Part shown: positions 51,557 to 61,300 of the stretch, in pieces
Position numbering within the stretch: position 1 is the first letter of the stretch
Layout of the letters: every line of letters starts with the position of its first letter
From: Streptomyces sp. MMG1533
Lineage (GTDB): Bacteria > Actinomycetota > Actinomycetes > Streptomycetales > Streptomycetaceae
Reading direction: 5' to 3'
Length of the DNA: 64,000 nucleotides
Assembly: GCF_001279775.1 (NCBI RefSeq)
Contig: NZ_LGDG01000063.1
Location: 1 to 64,000 of the forward strand
The notes under the pieces: generated by a model
Databases searched by the model: none
Seen by the model: the letters and a program-made list of their open reading frames with translations, nothing else
What the model was told of the DNA's origin: nothing
Program-made: the position numbers and the translations under genes

Positions 51557-53277
51557 GTGACCCACAGCTGCCCGACGAGCATGTAGAACTGCTTGCTGAA
51601 CTGGTAGTTGCCGACCCGCTTCGACGTGAAGTCGATGAGCTTCGGGTTGATCAGCGGAACGACCGGTGACTCGGCCATGATCTCCTGGTCGATTGCGCCC
51701 CACTGCTGGTCGGCGCTCTTCTGGTCGGTCTGCCCGGCCGTCAGCGCGGTCTTCATCTTCGCGTCGATGCCCTTGTCGCAGAAGCCGGCGATGTTGATGC
51801 TGGAGTCGCTGCCGGGATGGAACGAGGCACAGGACAGGAGCACGTTGAGAAAGTCGGAGGCCGCCGGATAGTCCTGGTACCAGGACGTCAGGGCGAGCTG
51901 CACCTTGTTCTTGGTGTTCTGGATGTAGGTGAACTGGATGTTCCCCGACAGCGGCTTGAGCTTCGCCTTGTAGCCGAGCTGGGTGAGCAGGCTCTGCAGG
52001 TACTGTCCGATCGACTTGTTGACGTCGTCGTCCTGGACGACGATGCCGACCTCCTGGCCCGCCGTACCGGACTTCTTCACCAGTTCCTTGGCCTTGGCCA
52101 GGTCCGCGGCCGACCAGGCCTTGCCACCGCCCTTGGTGTAGTCGCAGGAGTCGACGTGCCCGGGGAAGCCCGGCGGCAGGATCGTGCAGGCGGGAGAGGC
52201 GAGGTTCGTGCCGCCGTACAGCCGGACCACGGCGGAACGGTCCACGGCCCAGTTGATCGCCTGACGGGCCAGCTTGTTGTTGAAGGGCGCCGTGTTGACG
52301 TTCAGCGTCGCGTACCAGAACGCGGTCAGCGGGTTCACATGTGCCTGGGAGGAGTACTTGGTGCCGATCTCGTTCAGCCGGTCGGCGGGCGGCGGGTCGT
52401 ACATCCAGTCCGCCTGGCCGTTCTCGACGGCGGTGACCATGGACTCGACGGTCTGGCCGAAGGTGTAGTCGATCGCGTCGGGATAACCCTGGGGCTGGCC
52501 CTCCCGGGACCACTCCTTGAAGTGCGGGTTGCGCACCAGCTTCAGCGCCCGGTTCGGGTCGTACGAGGCGGCCATGTACGGACCGGTCGTCGGCAGCGGC
52601 TTGGTGCCCGCGTCCTTCGCCGGCGAGTCCTTCGGTACGACGCTGGCGTGCGGGACGGCCAGCTTGTACGGGAACTCCGGGTCCGGGGCGGTGAGGTTGA
52701 CGGTGACCGTGCCGGCCGTCGCGTCGCCGGTCACGCCTCCCTCGAGCGTGCAGGAGGCGGGCTTCTTCAGACAGGCGTCGGCTCCGACGATGCCGTTGTA
52801 GAAGGTGCCGGCGGTGGGGCTGGAGACCTTGAAGATGCGCTGGAAGGACGCCACCACGTCGTCGGTGGTCAGCGCCTTGCCGTTGGAGAAGGTGATGCCC
52901 TTGCGGAGCGTGAACGTGTACGTCTTGCCGCCGTTGGTGACCTTCGGCATCGCGGCCGCCAGGTCCGGGACGACGGTGAACGACTGCCGGCCGCCGACCT
53001 TCTTGAACGAGAGCAGGCCGTCGTACATCGACTGGTACAACTGCCAGTACTGGAGTGTGTAGTTGACCTGCGGGTCGAGGCTGCCCGCCGCGGCGTGAGC
53101 GACGAGCTTCAGGGTTCCGCCCTTGTGCTGCGGCTGGAAGGCGGAGGAACCCGAACCGGAGGAGGACGCGGTCGGATCGGAGGAGGAGTCGTCGCCGGAG
53201 GACGAACAGGCGGCGGCGGTCAGGGCGAGGGCGACGGTGGCGGCGGCGAGCGCGCTCCGTCTCGTGTTGCTGGACAT
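51553..53277 (-). CDS. Peptide ABC importer substrate-binding lipoprotein (second system)
   Basis: 574 aa from ATG 53277. Lipoprotein signal NTRRSALAAATVALAL with lipobox TAAAC followed by a Ser-rich spacer (SSSGDDSSSDPTASSSGSGS). SBP_bac_5 core: KGGTLKLVAHAAAGSLDPQV, YTFTLRKGITFSNGK, TTGPYMAASYDPNRALKLVR, and SWYQDYPAASDFL near the end. Four cysteines (ACLKKPASC, SPACT, DSCDY and others) could form disulphides. It lies 21 nt after the iminopeptidase-like gene, in one operon. Confidence 0.9.
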   Translation of the reverse strand: MSSNTRRSALAAATVALALTAAACSSSGDDSSSDPTASSSGSGSSAFQPQHKGGTLKLVAHAAAGSLDPQVNYTLQYWQLYQSMYDGLLSFKKVGGRQSFTVVPDLAAAMPKVTNGGKTYTFTLRKGITFSNGKALTTDDVVASFQRIFKVSSPTAGTFYNGIVGADACLKKPASCTLEGGVTGDATAGTVTVNLTAPDPEFPYKLAVPHASVVPKDSPAKDAGTKPLPTTGPYMAASYDPNRALKLVRNPHFKEWSREGQPQGYPDAIDYTFGQTVESMVTAVENGQADWMYDPPPADRLNEIGTKYSSQAHVNPLTAFWYATLNVNTAPFNNKLARQAINWAVDRSAVVRLYGGTNLASPACTILPPGFPGHVDSCDYTKGGGKAWSAADLAKAKELVKKSGTAGQEVGIVVQDDDVNKSIGQYLQSLLTQLGYKAKLKPLSGNIQFTYIQNTKNKVQLALTSWYQDYPAASDFLNVLLSCASFHPGSDSSINIAGFCDKGIDAKMKTALTAGQTDQKSADQQWGAIDQEIMAESPVVPLINPKLIDFTSKRVGNYQFSKQFYMLVGQLWVT

Positions 53278-53298
53278 CCGGGAACTCCCGTCGGGGGA

Positions 53299-54195
53299 TC
53301 AGTCGGTGGAGTCGAGGAACTCGCCGACGACCCGGAGGTAGAGCTCCTCCTCCTCGACGTGCGGCATATGGCTGGAGTGCTCGAACAAGTGCCAGCGCAC
53401 GTCGGGGATGTGGTCGGCGAAGGGACGGACGGTCTCGGGAGTCGCCTCGTCGTACCGCCCGGACACCAGCAGGGTCGGCACCTCGATCAGGTGCAGCCGG
53501 TCGACGACGGACCAGTCCTTGAGCGTGCCGACGACATGGAACTCGTTCGGCCCGTTCATCGTGTGGTACACGGTGGGATCGGCCTCGATGTTGTCCCAAG
53601 TGGCCTGGATTTCCGGCGGGTTGGGGACCAGTCGGCACACATGGCGCTCGTTGAAGACCTGCTCGGCCGCACGGTAGGCGGGGTGGTCGGTGGTCCCGGC
53701 CGTCTCATGGGCGAGCAGGGTGTGCTGGACCTCCGGCGGGAGCTCGGAGCGCAGCTCGTCCGCCGCCGCCAGCCACAGTTCCATGGACGCGGGGGAGTTG
53801 GCGATGACCAGGCCGCGCAGCCCGGGGGGTCGGCGTACGGCGTGCTCGGCGGCGAGCATGCCGCCCCAGGACTGGCCGAGGACGTGGTAGGCGTCGGCGA
53901 TGCCCAGCGCCTTGAGGAGGTTGTCGAGTTCGTCGAGGAAGAGCTGGACGGTCCAGAAGTCGGCGCCTTTGTGGGGCAGGTGGGTGGACAGTCCGGTGCC
54001 GAGTTGGTCGTAGTGCACCACGGTGCGGCCCTGCTGGGCGATGCCCGCGATGCTGAGGGTGTAGTTGTGGCCGGCACCGGGTCCGCCGTGCAGGACGACC
54101 AAGGGTGTCCTGCCCGGTTCGCCCGTGATCCGGTACCAGGTGGACCAGCCGTTGAAGTCGACGGTTCCGGTGTGGTTCGGTTCGGGGATCGCCAC
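53299..54195 (-). CDS. Proline iminopeptidase / L-amino acid amidase-like alpha/beta hydrolase
   Basis: 298 aa from ATG 54195. Oxyanion motif VVLHGGPGAGHNY, nucleophile elbow GQSWGG (Ser), Asp in SGRYDEATP and catalytic His in EHSSHMPH. The HGGPG and GQSWGGML pattern is that of peptidase family S33 (Pip, tricorn F1, D-/L-amidases). It removes N-terminal proline or other residues from short peptides in the cytoplasm. It is the first gene of the importer operon, 21 nt before the binding protein, strongly suggesting it works on what the importer brings in. Confidence 0.85.
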   Translation of the reverse strand: MAIPEPNHTGTVDFNGWSTWYRITGEPGRTPLVVLHGGPGAGHNYTLSIAGIAQQGRTVVHYDQLGTGLSTHLPHKGADFWTVQLFLDELDNLLKALGIADAYHVLGQSWGGMLAAEHAVRRPPGLRGLVIANSPASMELWLAAADELRSELPPEVQHTLLAHETAGTTDHPAYRAAEQVFNERHVCRLVPNPPEIQATWDNIEADPTVYHTMNGPNEFHVVGTLKDWSVVDRLHLIEVPTLLVSGRYDEATPETVRPFADHIPDVRWHLFEHSSHMPHVEEEELYLRVVGEFLDSTD

Positions 54196-54281
54196 GGGGA
54201 AGCCTCCCGGGCCGACCGGAATCGGCCGACCTGTGTCTGAAATCAGATGGGTGTGACGGATGGGTGAGATAGTGATTGGGT

Positions 54282-54306
54282 AAAAGGTCAGCGCACAAGA
54301 CCTTTT
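54282..54306. promoter_or_regulatory. Inverted repeat AAAAGGTC-N9-GACCTTTT
   Basis: 8-bp perfect arms (54282-54289, 54299-54306) lie in the 240-nt divergent gap between the iminopeptidase-like operon and the GntR gene. The A/T-ended form and spacing suit a regulator dimer site; it could also be a hairpin. Confidence 0.5.
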
Positions 54307-54435
54307 GGCGGGCGCAGGGCAAGACGTAACGACGTGTTCACGTGGCCCCCGCGCGTTTACAGAGACGTCGCTTGACGGGGAGGACAGCTGACATCCGCAC
54401 CTGAATCACCTGAACCGGGGGACGAGTTCTCGCGC

Positions 54436-55203
54436 GTGCTCGACCGCGTACTCCTCGGCGGCACTCCGTCGTCTTCGCTGCACCCGGTGCGTGTGACCTC
54501 GGCTGTCGACGAGGTCTCCGACCGGCTGCTCACCGCGATCGCCGTCGGAGACTTTCTGCCCGGCGAGCGGCTGCCCGCCGAACGCGAACTCACCGGGCTG
54601 CTGCGGGTGAGCCGCCCCACCGTGCGCGAAGCCGTCGGACGCCTCCAGGCCCTTGGTGTCGTCGAGATCCGCCGGGGCCGCAACGGAGGAGCCTTCGTCC
54701 GCGACACCTGGAGCGAGTCCTCGGCGGCAGCGGTCCGCCGTACGCTGCTTCCCCGGTGGGAGGAGTTCGAGCAACTCTTCGACCTGCGCGGTCTGGTGGA
54801 AGGCATGGTGGCCGCGACGGCCGCCCGCCGCCGCCGGCCCGAGGACCTCGAGCCGATGCGCGAGGCCCTGGCCGCGCACCTCTCCGCCGGCACTCCCCGT
54901 GCGGAACAGGCCGCCGACAGCGCGTTCCACCAGGCCATCTGCACGGCCACCCGCAACCCGCAGATCGCCCTGCTCAGCCGGGACCTGCTGACCCGGATCA
55001 GCCTCGGCTTCCCGATCGAGCCGTGGGGCAAGGGCGAGCGGTCCCACCATCACCGGGCCGGCGAGGGCCACACGGCGCTGTACGAGGCCATCGCGGCGGG
55101 CGAGCCCGAGCGCGCGGAGGAGATCGCCCGGGAGCACTTCATGATCAGCGCCGAGATGATCCGTGACGTCCTGGCCCGCGTCCGGGCCGCGGGGCCGTCC
55201 TGA
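54436..55203 (+). CDS. FadR-subfamily GntR transcriptional regulator
   Basis: 255 aa from GTG 54436, with ccggggg upstream. Wing-HTH: GDFLPGERLPAERELTGLLR then VSRPTVREAVGRLQALGVVE and RRGRNGGAFV, then an FCD ligand domain with FDLRGLVEGMVAATAARRR, DSAFHQAICTATRNPQ and EGHTALYEAIAAGEPERAEE containing the metal histidines. It is divergent from the peptide operon and convergent with the isomerase gene, so either could be a target; the IR AAAAGGTC-N9-GACCTTTT favours the peptide side. Confidence 0.9.
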   Translation: MLDRVLLGGTPSSSLHPVRVTSAVDEVSDRLLTAIAVGDFLPGERLPAERELTGLLRVSRPTVREAVGRLQALGVVEIRRGRNGGAFVRDTWSESSAAAVRRTLLPRWEEFEQLFDLRGLVEGMVAATAARRRRPEDLEPMREALAAHLSAGTPRAEQAADSAFHQAICTATRNPQIALLSRDLLTRISLGFPIEPWGKGERSHHHRAGEGHTALYEAIAAGEPERAEEIAREHFMISAEMIRDVLARVRAAGPS

Positions 55204-55290
55204 GGGCTTCCTCCCGGCTGCCGCCCGACTGCTCAGGGGCGTCGGGACGTGCCGTGCGAGCGGGCGCGGGGCGGGATGCGGCATCGTCCT

Positions 55291-55338
55291 GACCGCCGTC
55301 AGTGCATGAGCGTCCCGGACGGCGGGCCGACGGCGGTC
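55291..55338. terminator. Candidate hairpin between convergent GntR and isomerase genes
   Basis: gaccgccgtc (55291-55300) pairs perfectly with gacggcggtc (55329-55338), whose end overlaps the isomerase-like stop codon. The loop is long (28 nt), so efficiency is doubtful. Confidence 0.4.
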
Positions 55339-56806
55339 ACACCTCCCGGTGGTCGATGCCGAGCAGGCTCGCGGCCGCGCGGAAATCGGCGCTGTGGTGG
55401 CCCACCGCGAGGGACCAGTGGTGGCCGACGCCCGTCGCGCTCCACGCGTCCACCCACTCGCCGGGATCACCGCCGAAGTCGACGCGGCTGGTGGTGTTGC
55501 CGATCTCCAGCAGCGGGCCGGGGACGACGGTGCCCTCGGAGGTGATGAACGACAGGCTGCCGTCGGCGTCCTGACCGAGCCCGAGGAGGGTGACGGGGCC
55601 GTGCCGGACGTCGAACTCCACGCTGACGCCCCAGCCGCGCTTGCCGTGGTAGACACCCAGGCCACGCAGCAGCGGGTCACGGGCACTGACGGCCAGGTGG
55701 GCGGGCCCGTCGTGGCCCATCTCCACCACGCCGTCCTCGAAGTCGAGGGCCTGTATCTCGGTGAAGGAGCCCCCCGCGCCTACGCTCTGGGAGGCCAACT
55801 GGGCGACACTGGTGCGCAGTTCGTACTCGCCGGCCGCGGGCACGCCCCGGGCCGTGAGCAGGGAGGCGCCGAGGATCATGCCGGCGCCGAGCCGCTCGTG
55901 CAGCTCGCCGCCGAGACCGCGGTGGTAGTACGCGAGAGTGTCGAGCCCGAAGTCCTCGACGAGCCGGTCGAGGGCCACCGACACGGTCGCTCCCCACGCG
56001 AAGTCCTCCTCCGCCACGCTGTCGTCGAGGGTGAAGACCTGCCGGGCGAGCGCCATGCGCTCCCGGGTCTCGGCTTCGCTCACCTTCTCCACCCGGTGCC
56101 GCAGGTCGTCGAACTCCAGCACCTCGACGTGCGAGCCGAACGTGCTCGGAAGCAGCGTGAGATCGGTCGACACGTCGAGCATGCCGGGATACAGATGCCC
56201 CATCAGGCCGTGGCGGGCGTGCCGAAGAGCGGCCCGGACATGTGCGGCGCGGATCCACTGCTCGATGCGCCGCCACGCGGACTCCTGGTGCAGCCAGCCC
56301 GAGACCGACCGGAAGGGGATACCGGCCCGGCGGAAGACGTTGCCGACCTCGGGCACGGAGCACTGCGCGCAGTACGCCAGCCAGGCACCCGTGTCGAAGG
56401 AGGCGTGGTCCATCCGCTCGGACGGCTGCAGGTCGACGACCAGGACGGGAGTCTGCGAGCGCTTGGCGATCGGCAGCACCATCGACGAGGTCAGATACGT
56501 CGTCAGGAACAGCACGATCAAGTCGCAGTCCGCCCGGCGCAGTTGCTCGGCGGCGACCGCTCCCTCCTCGGCGTCGGAGATGAAGCCGACGTCGGTCACC
56601 TCTGCGTCCATCCGCTGGAAGCGTTCGGCGACGTACGCGGATGACTCCCTCAACTGCGGTAGCAGTCCGGGGAATTGCGGCCAGTAGGCGCCAAGACCGC
56701 CCGCGACCAGTCCGATCCGGGTGCGGCGTCGGGCCACCGGTGGGAGCAGCTCGCGCAGTGTGGCGGCGCGGTCCGCGGTCACCGTCGTGGGTTCGGTCGT
56801 TGCCAT
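55337..56806 (-). CDS. L-arabinose/L-fucose-isomerase-fold protein (AraA-like)
   Basis: 489 aa from ATG 56806. The four metal-ligand positions of AraA-type isomerases are recognisable: E327 in AAGEYELRT, E350 in FTEIQAL, H365 in EMGHDGP and H462/463 in GVGHHWSLAVGH. The N-terminal Rossmann-like domain (IGLVAGGLGAYWPQFPGLL, then DCDLIVLFLTTYLTSS) also fits. It probably isomerises an aldose to a ketose, but is not a classical AraA (LxDxAYHxRG variants absent). Together with the MFS transporter, 32 nt upstream, it likely handles the sugar released by the GH106 enzyme encoded divergently. Confidence 0.75.
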   Translation of the reverse strand: MATTEPTTVTADRAATLRELLPPVARRRTRIGLVAGGLGAYWPQFPGLLPQLRESSAYVAERFQRMDAEVTDVGFISDAEEGAVAAEQLRRADCDLIVLFLTTYLTSSMVLPIAKRSQTPVLVVDLQPSERMDHASFDTGAWLAYCAQCSVPEVGNVFRRAGIPFRSVSGWLHQESAWRRIEQWIRAAHVRAALRHARHGLMGHLYPGMLDVSTDLTLLPSTFGSHVEVLEFDDLRHRVEKVSEAETRERMALARQVFTLDDSVAEEDFAWGATVSVALDRLVEDFGLDTLAYYHRGLGGELHERLGAGMILGASLLTARGVPAAGEYELRTSVAQLASQSVGAGGSFTEIQALDFEDGVVEMGHDGPAHLAVSARDPLLRGLGVYHGKRGWGVSVEFDVRHGPVTLLGLGQDADGSLSFITSEGTVVPGPLLEIGNTTSRVDFGGDPGEWVDAWSATGVGHHWSLAVGHHSADFRAAASLLGIDHREV

Positions 56807-56838
56807 GGTTCGGTGATCCTTCCGAGGTCCGTTCGGAT

Positions 56839-58137
56839 TCAGGCCCGGGCCACTCCCAGATCCGCAGGGGCGGCGGCGGCATCAGGGGAACGCCGGATGA
56901 GGACGCGGATGATGTACACGCCCGCGATCCCCGAGGCCGCCATGCAGAGGGTGATCGACCAGAGCAGGAGGGACGCGCTGTACTCCATCAGGGCGGGCGT
57001 GACGAACGCGACGCCCGCGAAGACCCCGCGCGACAGGGCGTAGGTGAGGCCCTGGGTGGTGCCGCGGGTGTCCGGAGGCAGCGTGAGCTGCGACCACACC
57101 TTGTAACTTGCCTCTCCCGCGAAGGGGTTGGAGATCTGGTAGAGCACGAAGAAGACGAGCATGCCGACGAGGGCGCCGGCCGTGAGGGAGGCGATACAGA
57201 AGGCGACGACCTGCATGACCGTGAACACGTAGAACAGCCGGTCGCGCCAGGGCCTGTCGGCGATCCGGACGAAGACGAAGGTCAGCACCAGCGCGATCGG
57301 GAGGAAGGCCAGGTTGATGCCGGTGGCCAGGCTCTGCGAGGCACCGCTGACCGTGACCAGCAGATAGGTGCCGAACTGGCCGAAGGTGTTGGCGCCGATG
57401 CCCCAGGTGACGTAGTAGACGAAGGTCGCGGCCATCGGCAGCAACGCGGCACGGTTCCACACGTTCTTGAGCTCGATGCCGCGCGGGGCGGCCAGCGCGG
57501 CCGCCTCTTCGGCCACCTCCGTGTCCGACGGCTCGTCGGCCAGCTTCAGACGGGAGCGGAGCTGCCAGGTGAGCAGCGCGGCGACGGCCAGATGGCCGGT
57601 GATGAACCGCGCCCCGGTCATGCCGGTGTCCGACAGGACGTAGCCGAGGAAGATGACGACGACGATGCCCAGCACCCACATGACCTGGGTGAAGGACACG
57701 AGACGCGCCCGGCCGTCGGCGGGCGCGGCGTCCGAGACCACGGCCAGCGACGTCGGCAGATCGGCGCCGGCCGCCAGCCCCGCGACGAGCACGCCGACGA
57801 AGAGGACGATGTCGTTCGGCGCCAGCGTGATGACGATCGCGCCCAGCGCGTAGCAGAGGATGTCCAGGTTGTAGACACGGCGGCGCCCGAACATGTCGGC
57901 GAGCCGTCCGCCGACGAGGGAACCGACGGCGATACAGCCGGTGACGATCGCGCTGATCGCCCCGGCCATCCACACGCCCATGTCGTAACTGTCGCGGTAG
58001 ATGGCCAGGTTGACGGCGATGCTGACGATGAGCGCGGCGTCGAGGTAGGAGGCCATGCCCGACAGGGCCGCGACCTTCCACAAGTGCTTCGGAATGGGCT
58101 GTTCCGGGTGATCCGGGGCAGGCGAAAAACGGGCCAT
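56839..58137 (-). CDS. MFS sugar/metabolite transporter
   Basis: 432 aa from ATG 58137 (gaggag upstream). About 12 helices: DAALIVSIAVNLAIYRD in TM1, VGSLVGGRLADMFGRRRVYN as motif A, YVTWGIGANTFGQFGTY and GEASYKVWSQLTLPPDTRGT, a motif of the sugar/sialate-porter (SP/inositol-like) group. It is transcribed with the AraA-like gene and divergent from GH106, with a LacI-type operator half between. Likely imports the oligosaccharide or monosaccharide used by this island. Confidence 0.87.
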   Translation of the reverse strand: MARFSPAPDHPEQPIPKHLWKVAALSGMASYLDAALIVSIAVNLAIYRDSYDMGVWMAGAISAIVTGCIAVGSLVGGRLADMFGRRRVYNLDILCYALGAIVITLAPNDIVLFVGVLVAGLAAGADLPTSLAVVSDAAPADGRARLVSFTQVMWVLGIVVVIFLGYVLSDTGMTGARFITGHLAVAALLTWQLRSRLKLADEPSDTEVAEEAAALAAPRGIELKNVWNRAALLPMAATFVYYVTWGIGANTFGQFGTYLLVTVSGASQSLATGINLAFLPIALVLTFVFVRIADRPWRDRLFYVFTVMQVVAFCIASLTAGALVGMLVFFVLYQISNPFAGEASYKVWSQLTLPPDTRGTTQGLTYALSRGVFAGVAFVTPALMEYSASLLLWSITLCMAASGIAGVYIIRVLIRRSPDAAAAPADLGVARA

Positions 58138-58184
58138 GATGCGGCTCCTCGCGGCTCTGGGGCCGGGGTCGCAGTGAATATAGG

Positions 58185-58206
58185 GTTCAAAAAACGTTCC
58201 AACAAC
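58185..58206. promoter_or_regulatory. Degenerate copy of the LacI operator core before the MFS-isomerase operon
   Basis: On the minus strand the sequence around 58206-58185 reads ttggaacgttttttgaacc, sharing the AACGTTTT core and GAAC flank with the sites at 58303 and 63410. Confidence 0.5.
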
Positions 58207-58302
58207 CCCTCTTGCGCGCATCCGCAGGAAGTGGAGACGACCTCCTTCCCGCCCTCCGGATCCGGTGCCAACATTCCAGGTGACCAGTGACTGATCCGAC
58301 GT

Positions 58303-58312
58303 AAAACGTTTT
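58303..58312 (+). promoter_or_regulatory. LacI operator core AAAACGTTTT before GH106
   Basis: Perfect 10-bp palindrome within gtaaaacgtttttgat, 45 nt before the GH106 start; the same core occurs 47 nt upstream of the LacI gene start at 63410-63419. Confidence 0.7.
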
Positions 58313-58356
58313 TGATCCGCGAGGGTGCCCGAGCCGTACTCGGAAGGACCGCAATC

Positions 58357-61300
58357 GTGATCTCCCCAGCACTGCAGCAGCTGTTCGACGCCCCGCCCCG
58401 GGACTTCGGCCCCACCCCGCTGTGGTGGTGGTCGGGTGCGAAGGTCACCCGCGACCGCCTCGCCCGGCAGATGCGCAGGTTCGCCGAAGGCGGCATCCAC
58501 AACCTCGTGGTGATCAACCTCGCCCCGGCCGGCCCGAGTTTCGGCGCCCGGACCGACGACCCGCCATGGTTCGGCGAGGAGTGGTGGGCCCGCTTCACCG
58601 ACGCCTGCGAGATCGCCGGGGAGCTCGGAACGCGCCTGTGGTTCTACGACCAGATCGGGTTCTCCGGCGCCAACGTCCAAGGGAGCATCACCCGACGGCA
58701 TCCCGACTCGGCGGGACAGGGGCTGCGCTCGCGCCGGGCCGTCGTCTCCGGCGGCAGGGTCGCGTTGCGGGGTTCCGAGACGCTGTTGGGCGCCTACGAC
58801 ACGACGGGCGCCCCCCTGCGCACGGAAGCCCCCGCCCGGATCGCCGCCGCCGACGGAACCGAGGCAGTGCTGGTCCTCGCCGTCCCCACCGCCTTCGACT
58901 ACCTGGACCCGCACGCCGTCGGCCTGCTGCTGGACGCCGTCCACCACGAGTACGACCGCCGCGTCCCCGAGTACCTGGGCAACGTCGTCGCGGGCAGCTT
59001 CCAGGACGAACTGCCCGGCACCAACTCCTGGAGCCGCCGCTTCCCCGAGGAGTTCATCGCCCGCCGCGGCTACGACCTGCTCGACCACTTGCCGGCCCTC
59101 TTCCACGAGAGCCCCGAGGCCGCGAAGATCCTCGCCGACTACTACGCGGTCCGCGCCGAACTCACCGAAGAGGCCCTGTTCCGTCCGCTCGCCGCCTGGC
59201 ACGACGAGCGCGGCATGCTCCTGGGCTGCGACCAGAGCAACCCCGCCCGCGCGGGCTTCCCGGCCCAGTCCACGCAGATCTACACGGACTACTTCCGCAC
59301 CCACCGCTGGTTCGGCGCCGCCGGCAGCGACCACCACGGCGACGCCAAGGTCCACTCCTCCATGGCCCACCTCTACGGCCATGAGCGCGTCTGGATCGAG
59401 GCGTTCCACTCCTCCGGCTGGGGCGGCACCCTGGAGGACACCTACGACTGGCTCCTGCCGTTCCTGCGCAGCGGCGCCAACCTGTACAACCCGCACGCCA
59501 GTTACTTCGGCACCGCGGGCGGCTGGTTCGAGTGGGCGCCGCCCTCCACCGACTGGCGTCAGCCCTACTGGCAGCAGTACCCGGCGTTCTCCCGGGCCGT
59601 CGCCCGGATCTGCTCGATCATGTCCTGGGGCACCTACAGCGCCGATGTCGCGGTCCTCCACCCCACCGCCACCATGCAGGCCCTCATCCCGCTGGACGCG
59701 CCCGTCAAGCACTTCGGCGACGGCGTCCTCGGTGCGGGTTACGCCGAAGTCGACGAGACGCAGCGGCACTACCTGGACCTGTGCGGCACCAACAACTGGC
59801 TCCGGCCCCGGATCGGCGCCCTCGACCGGCACCGCGTCTCCTTCGACGTGATCGACGACGCCTCGGTGCAGGGCGCCAAGGCGGCCGACGGCGCCCTGCG
59901 CATCAGGGACCTGGCGTACACCACGCTTCTGCTGCCCTCGACGAGCGTTCTGGAGGAGGATACGGCGCGTCGGCTGACCCAACTGCTCGACGTCGGCGGC
60001 CGGGTCGTGGTCGTGGGCCGCCCGCCCGCGGAGGCGGCCGGCCGCGCCGGCGACGACTTCGTCGTCACGGCGCTGCTCGCCCATCCGCGGCTGGAGCGGG
60101 CGAGCGACGCCGAGACCGGCGCGGCGACGGTGGCCGACGCCGCGGGATACGCGACGGGCGACGTGCCGCTGCTCGTCAGGCGGAAGGGCGAGGCGGCGGT
60201 CGCCCTGGTGACGGGTGCCTTCCCCGACGCCCGTAGGCATCCCCCGAGGGACACCCACGAGATCGACCCCGCGCGCTACGCCCCCACCTCCTCCGTCACC
60301 GTGCACGCCGCGGTCGCCGAGGCCGAGATCTGGAACCCGGCGACCGGTGCTCGCCGCCCCGCGCACGTCACCGTCTCGGACGACGTCTCCACCATCGAGG
60401 TGCCATTGGAAGGCGCCCCCGCCGTCCTCGTCGTATGGCGAGAAGGCATTCCGCCGGACCGGTCGACCGCACCACTCCAACCGGCCTCGGCTCGGACGCT
60501 CGACGTCTCGACCGGTTGGGAGGGCCGCCTGGTTCCCACCATGGACAACACGTGGGGCGACTTGGCGCTGCCGGCCGGAGCGTCCGTGGCGGAGCCGCAG
60601 ATCTGGACCATGGGGTGGACCGAGAGCGATGCCCCCGAGGCACCCTGGGAACAGGCGCGAGTGACATACGGCAACCGGGTGCGCGTCCTGCCTCCGGTGC
60701 CCCACGGGCAGGCTCCCGACCCGCTGGACGGCGTCTCAGTCGAACGAATCCTGGCCGGAGAGCTGCCCCTCGCGCCCCCGGATGCGGACTGGGACGTCTC
60801 CCTGTACTCCACGAGCCGGGGGATCCCGGATCCGGACGGGCTGCTCGGCAACAAGGGGCTGGTGCCCGAGGAGTTCGTACGGGTCCCGGTGCCCGGAAAC
60901 GGAACCGTCGCCCGCGTCCGGGCGATCGTGGAGACCGGCCATCGTGGCAACGCCGACCTGCACGTCGGCGCGGCGGCCGCCAAGCGTGTGTGGTGGAACG
61001 GTGAGCGGCTGGACACGGGCAGCGGCTATCTGGCGTCCGCCCGGGTGCACGTGGAGCGGCCCCGCAATCTGCTCGAGTACGAACTGACGTACGCCGAGGA
61101 CCGGCCGCGGCTGATCTCGGGTGCCGCCGGTACACCGTTGGGCAGTTACTTCTGCCTGTCCCGTCCGGACGGGTTCGCGGCGCGTCCGCAGTTCATGTGC
61201 CTGCCCGAGGACGTACGACCGGACGGCAGCGTGACCTACCGCGGGCGGCTGCGCCTGGCGCGCGACGGAGCGGAGGCGGTGCTCGTCGTGGGTGCCGCGG

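Noticed and set aside
58138..60705. Long minus-strand open extension of the MFS gene through the GH106 gene
   Set aside because: GH106 is coding on plus with clear motifs; the extension is its antisense shadow. The MFS gene has a good ATG and ribosome site at 58137.
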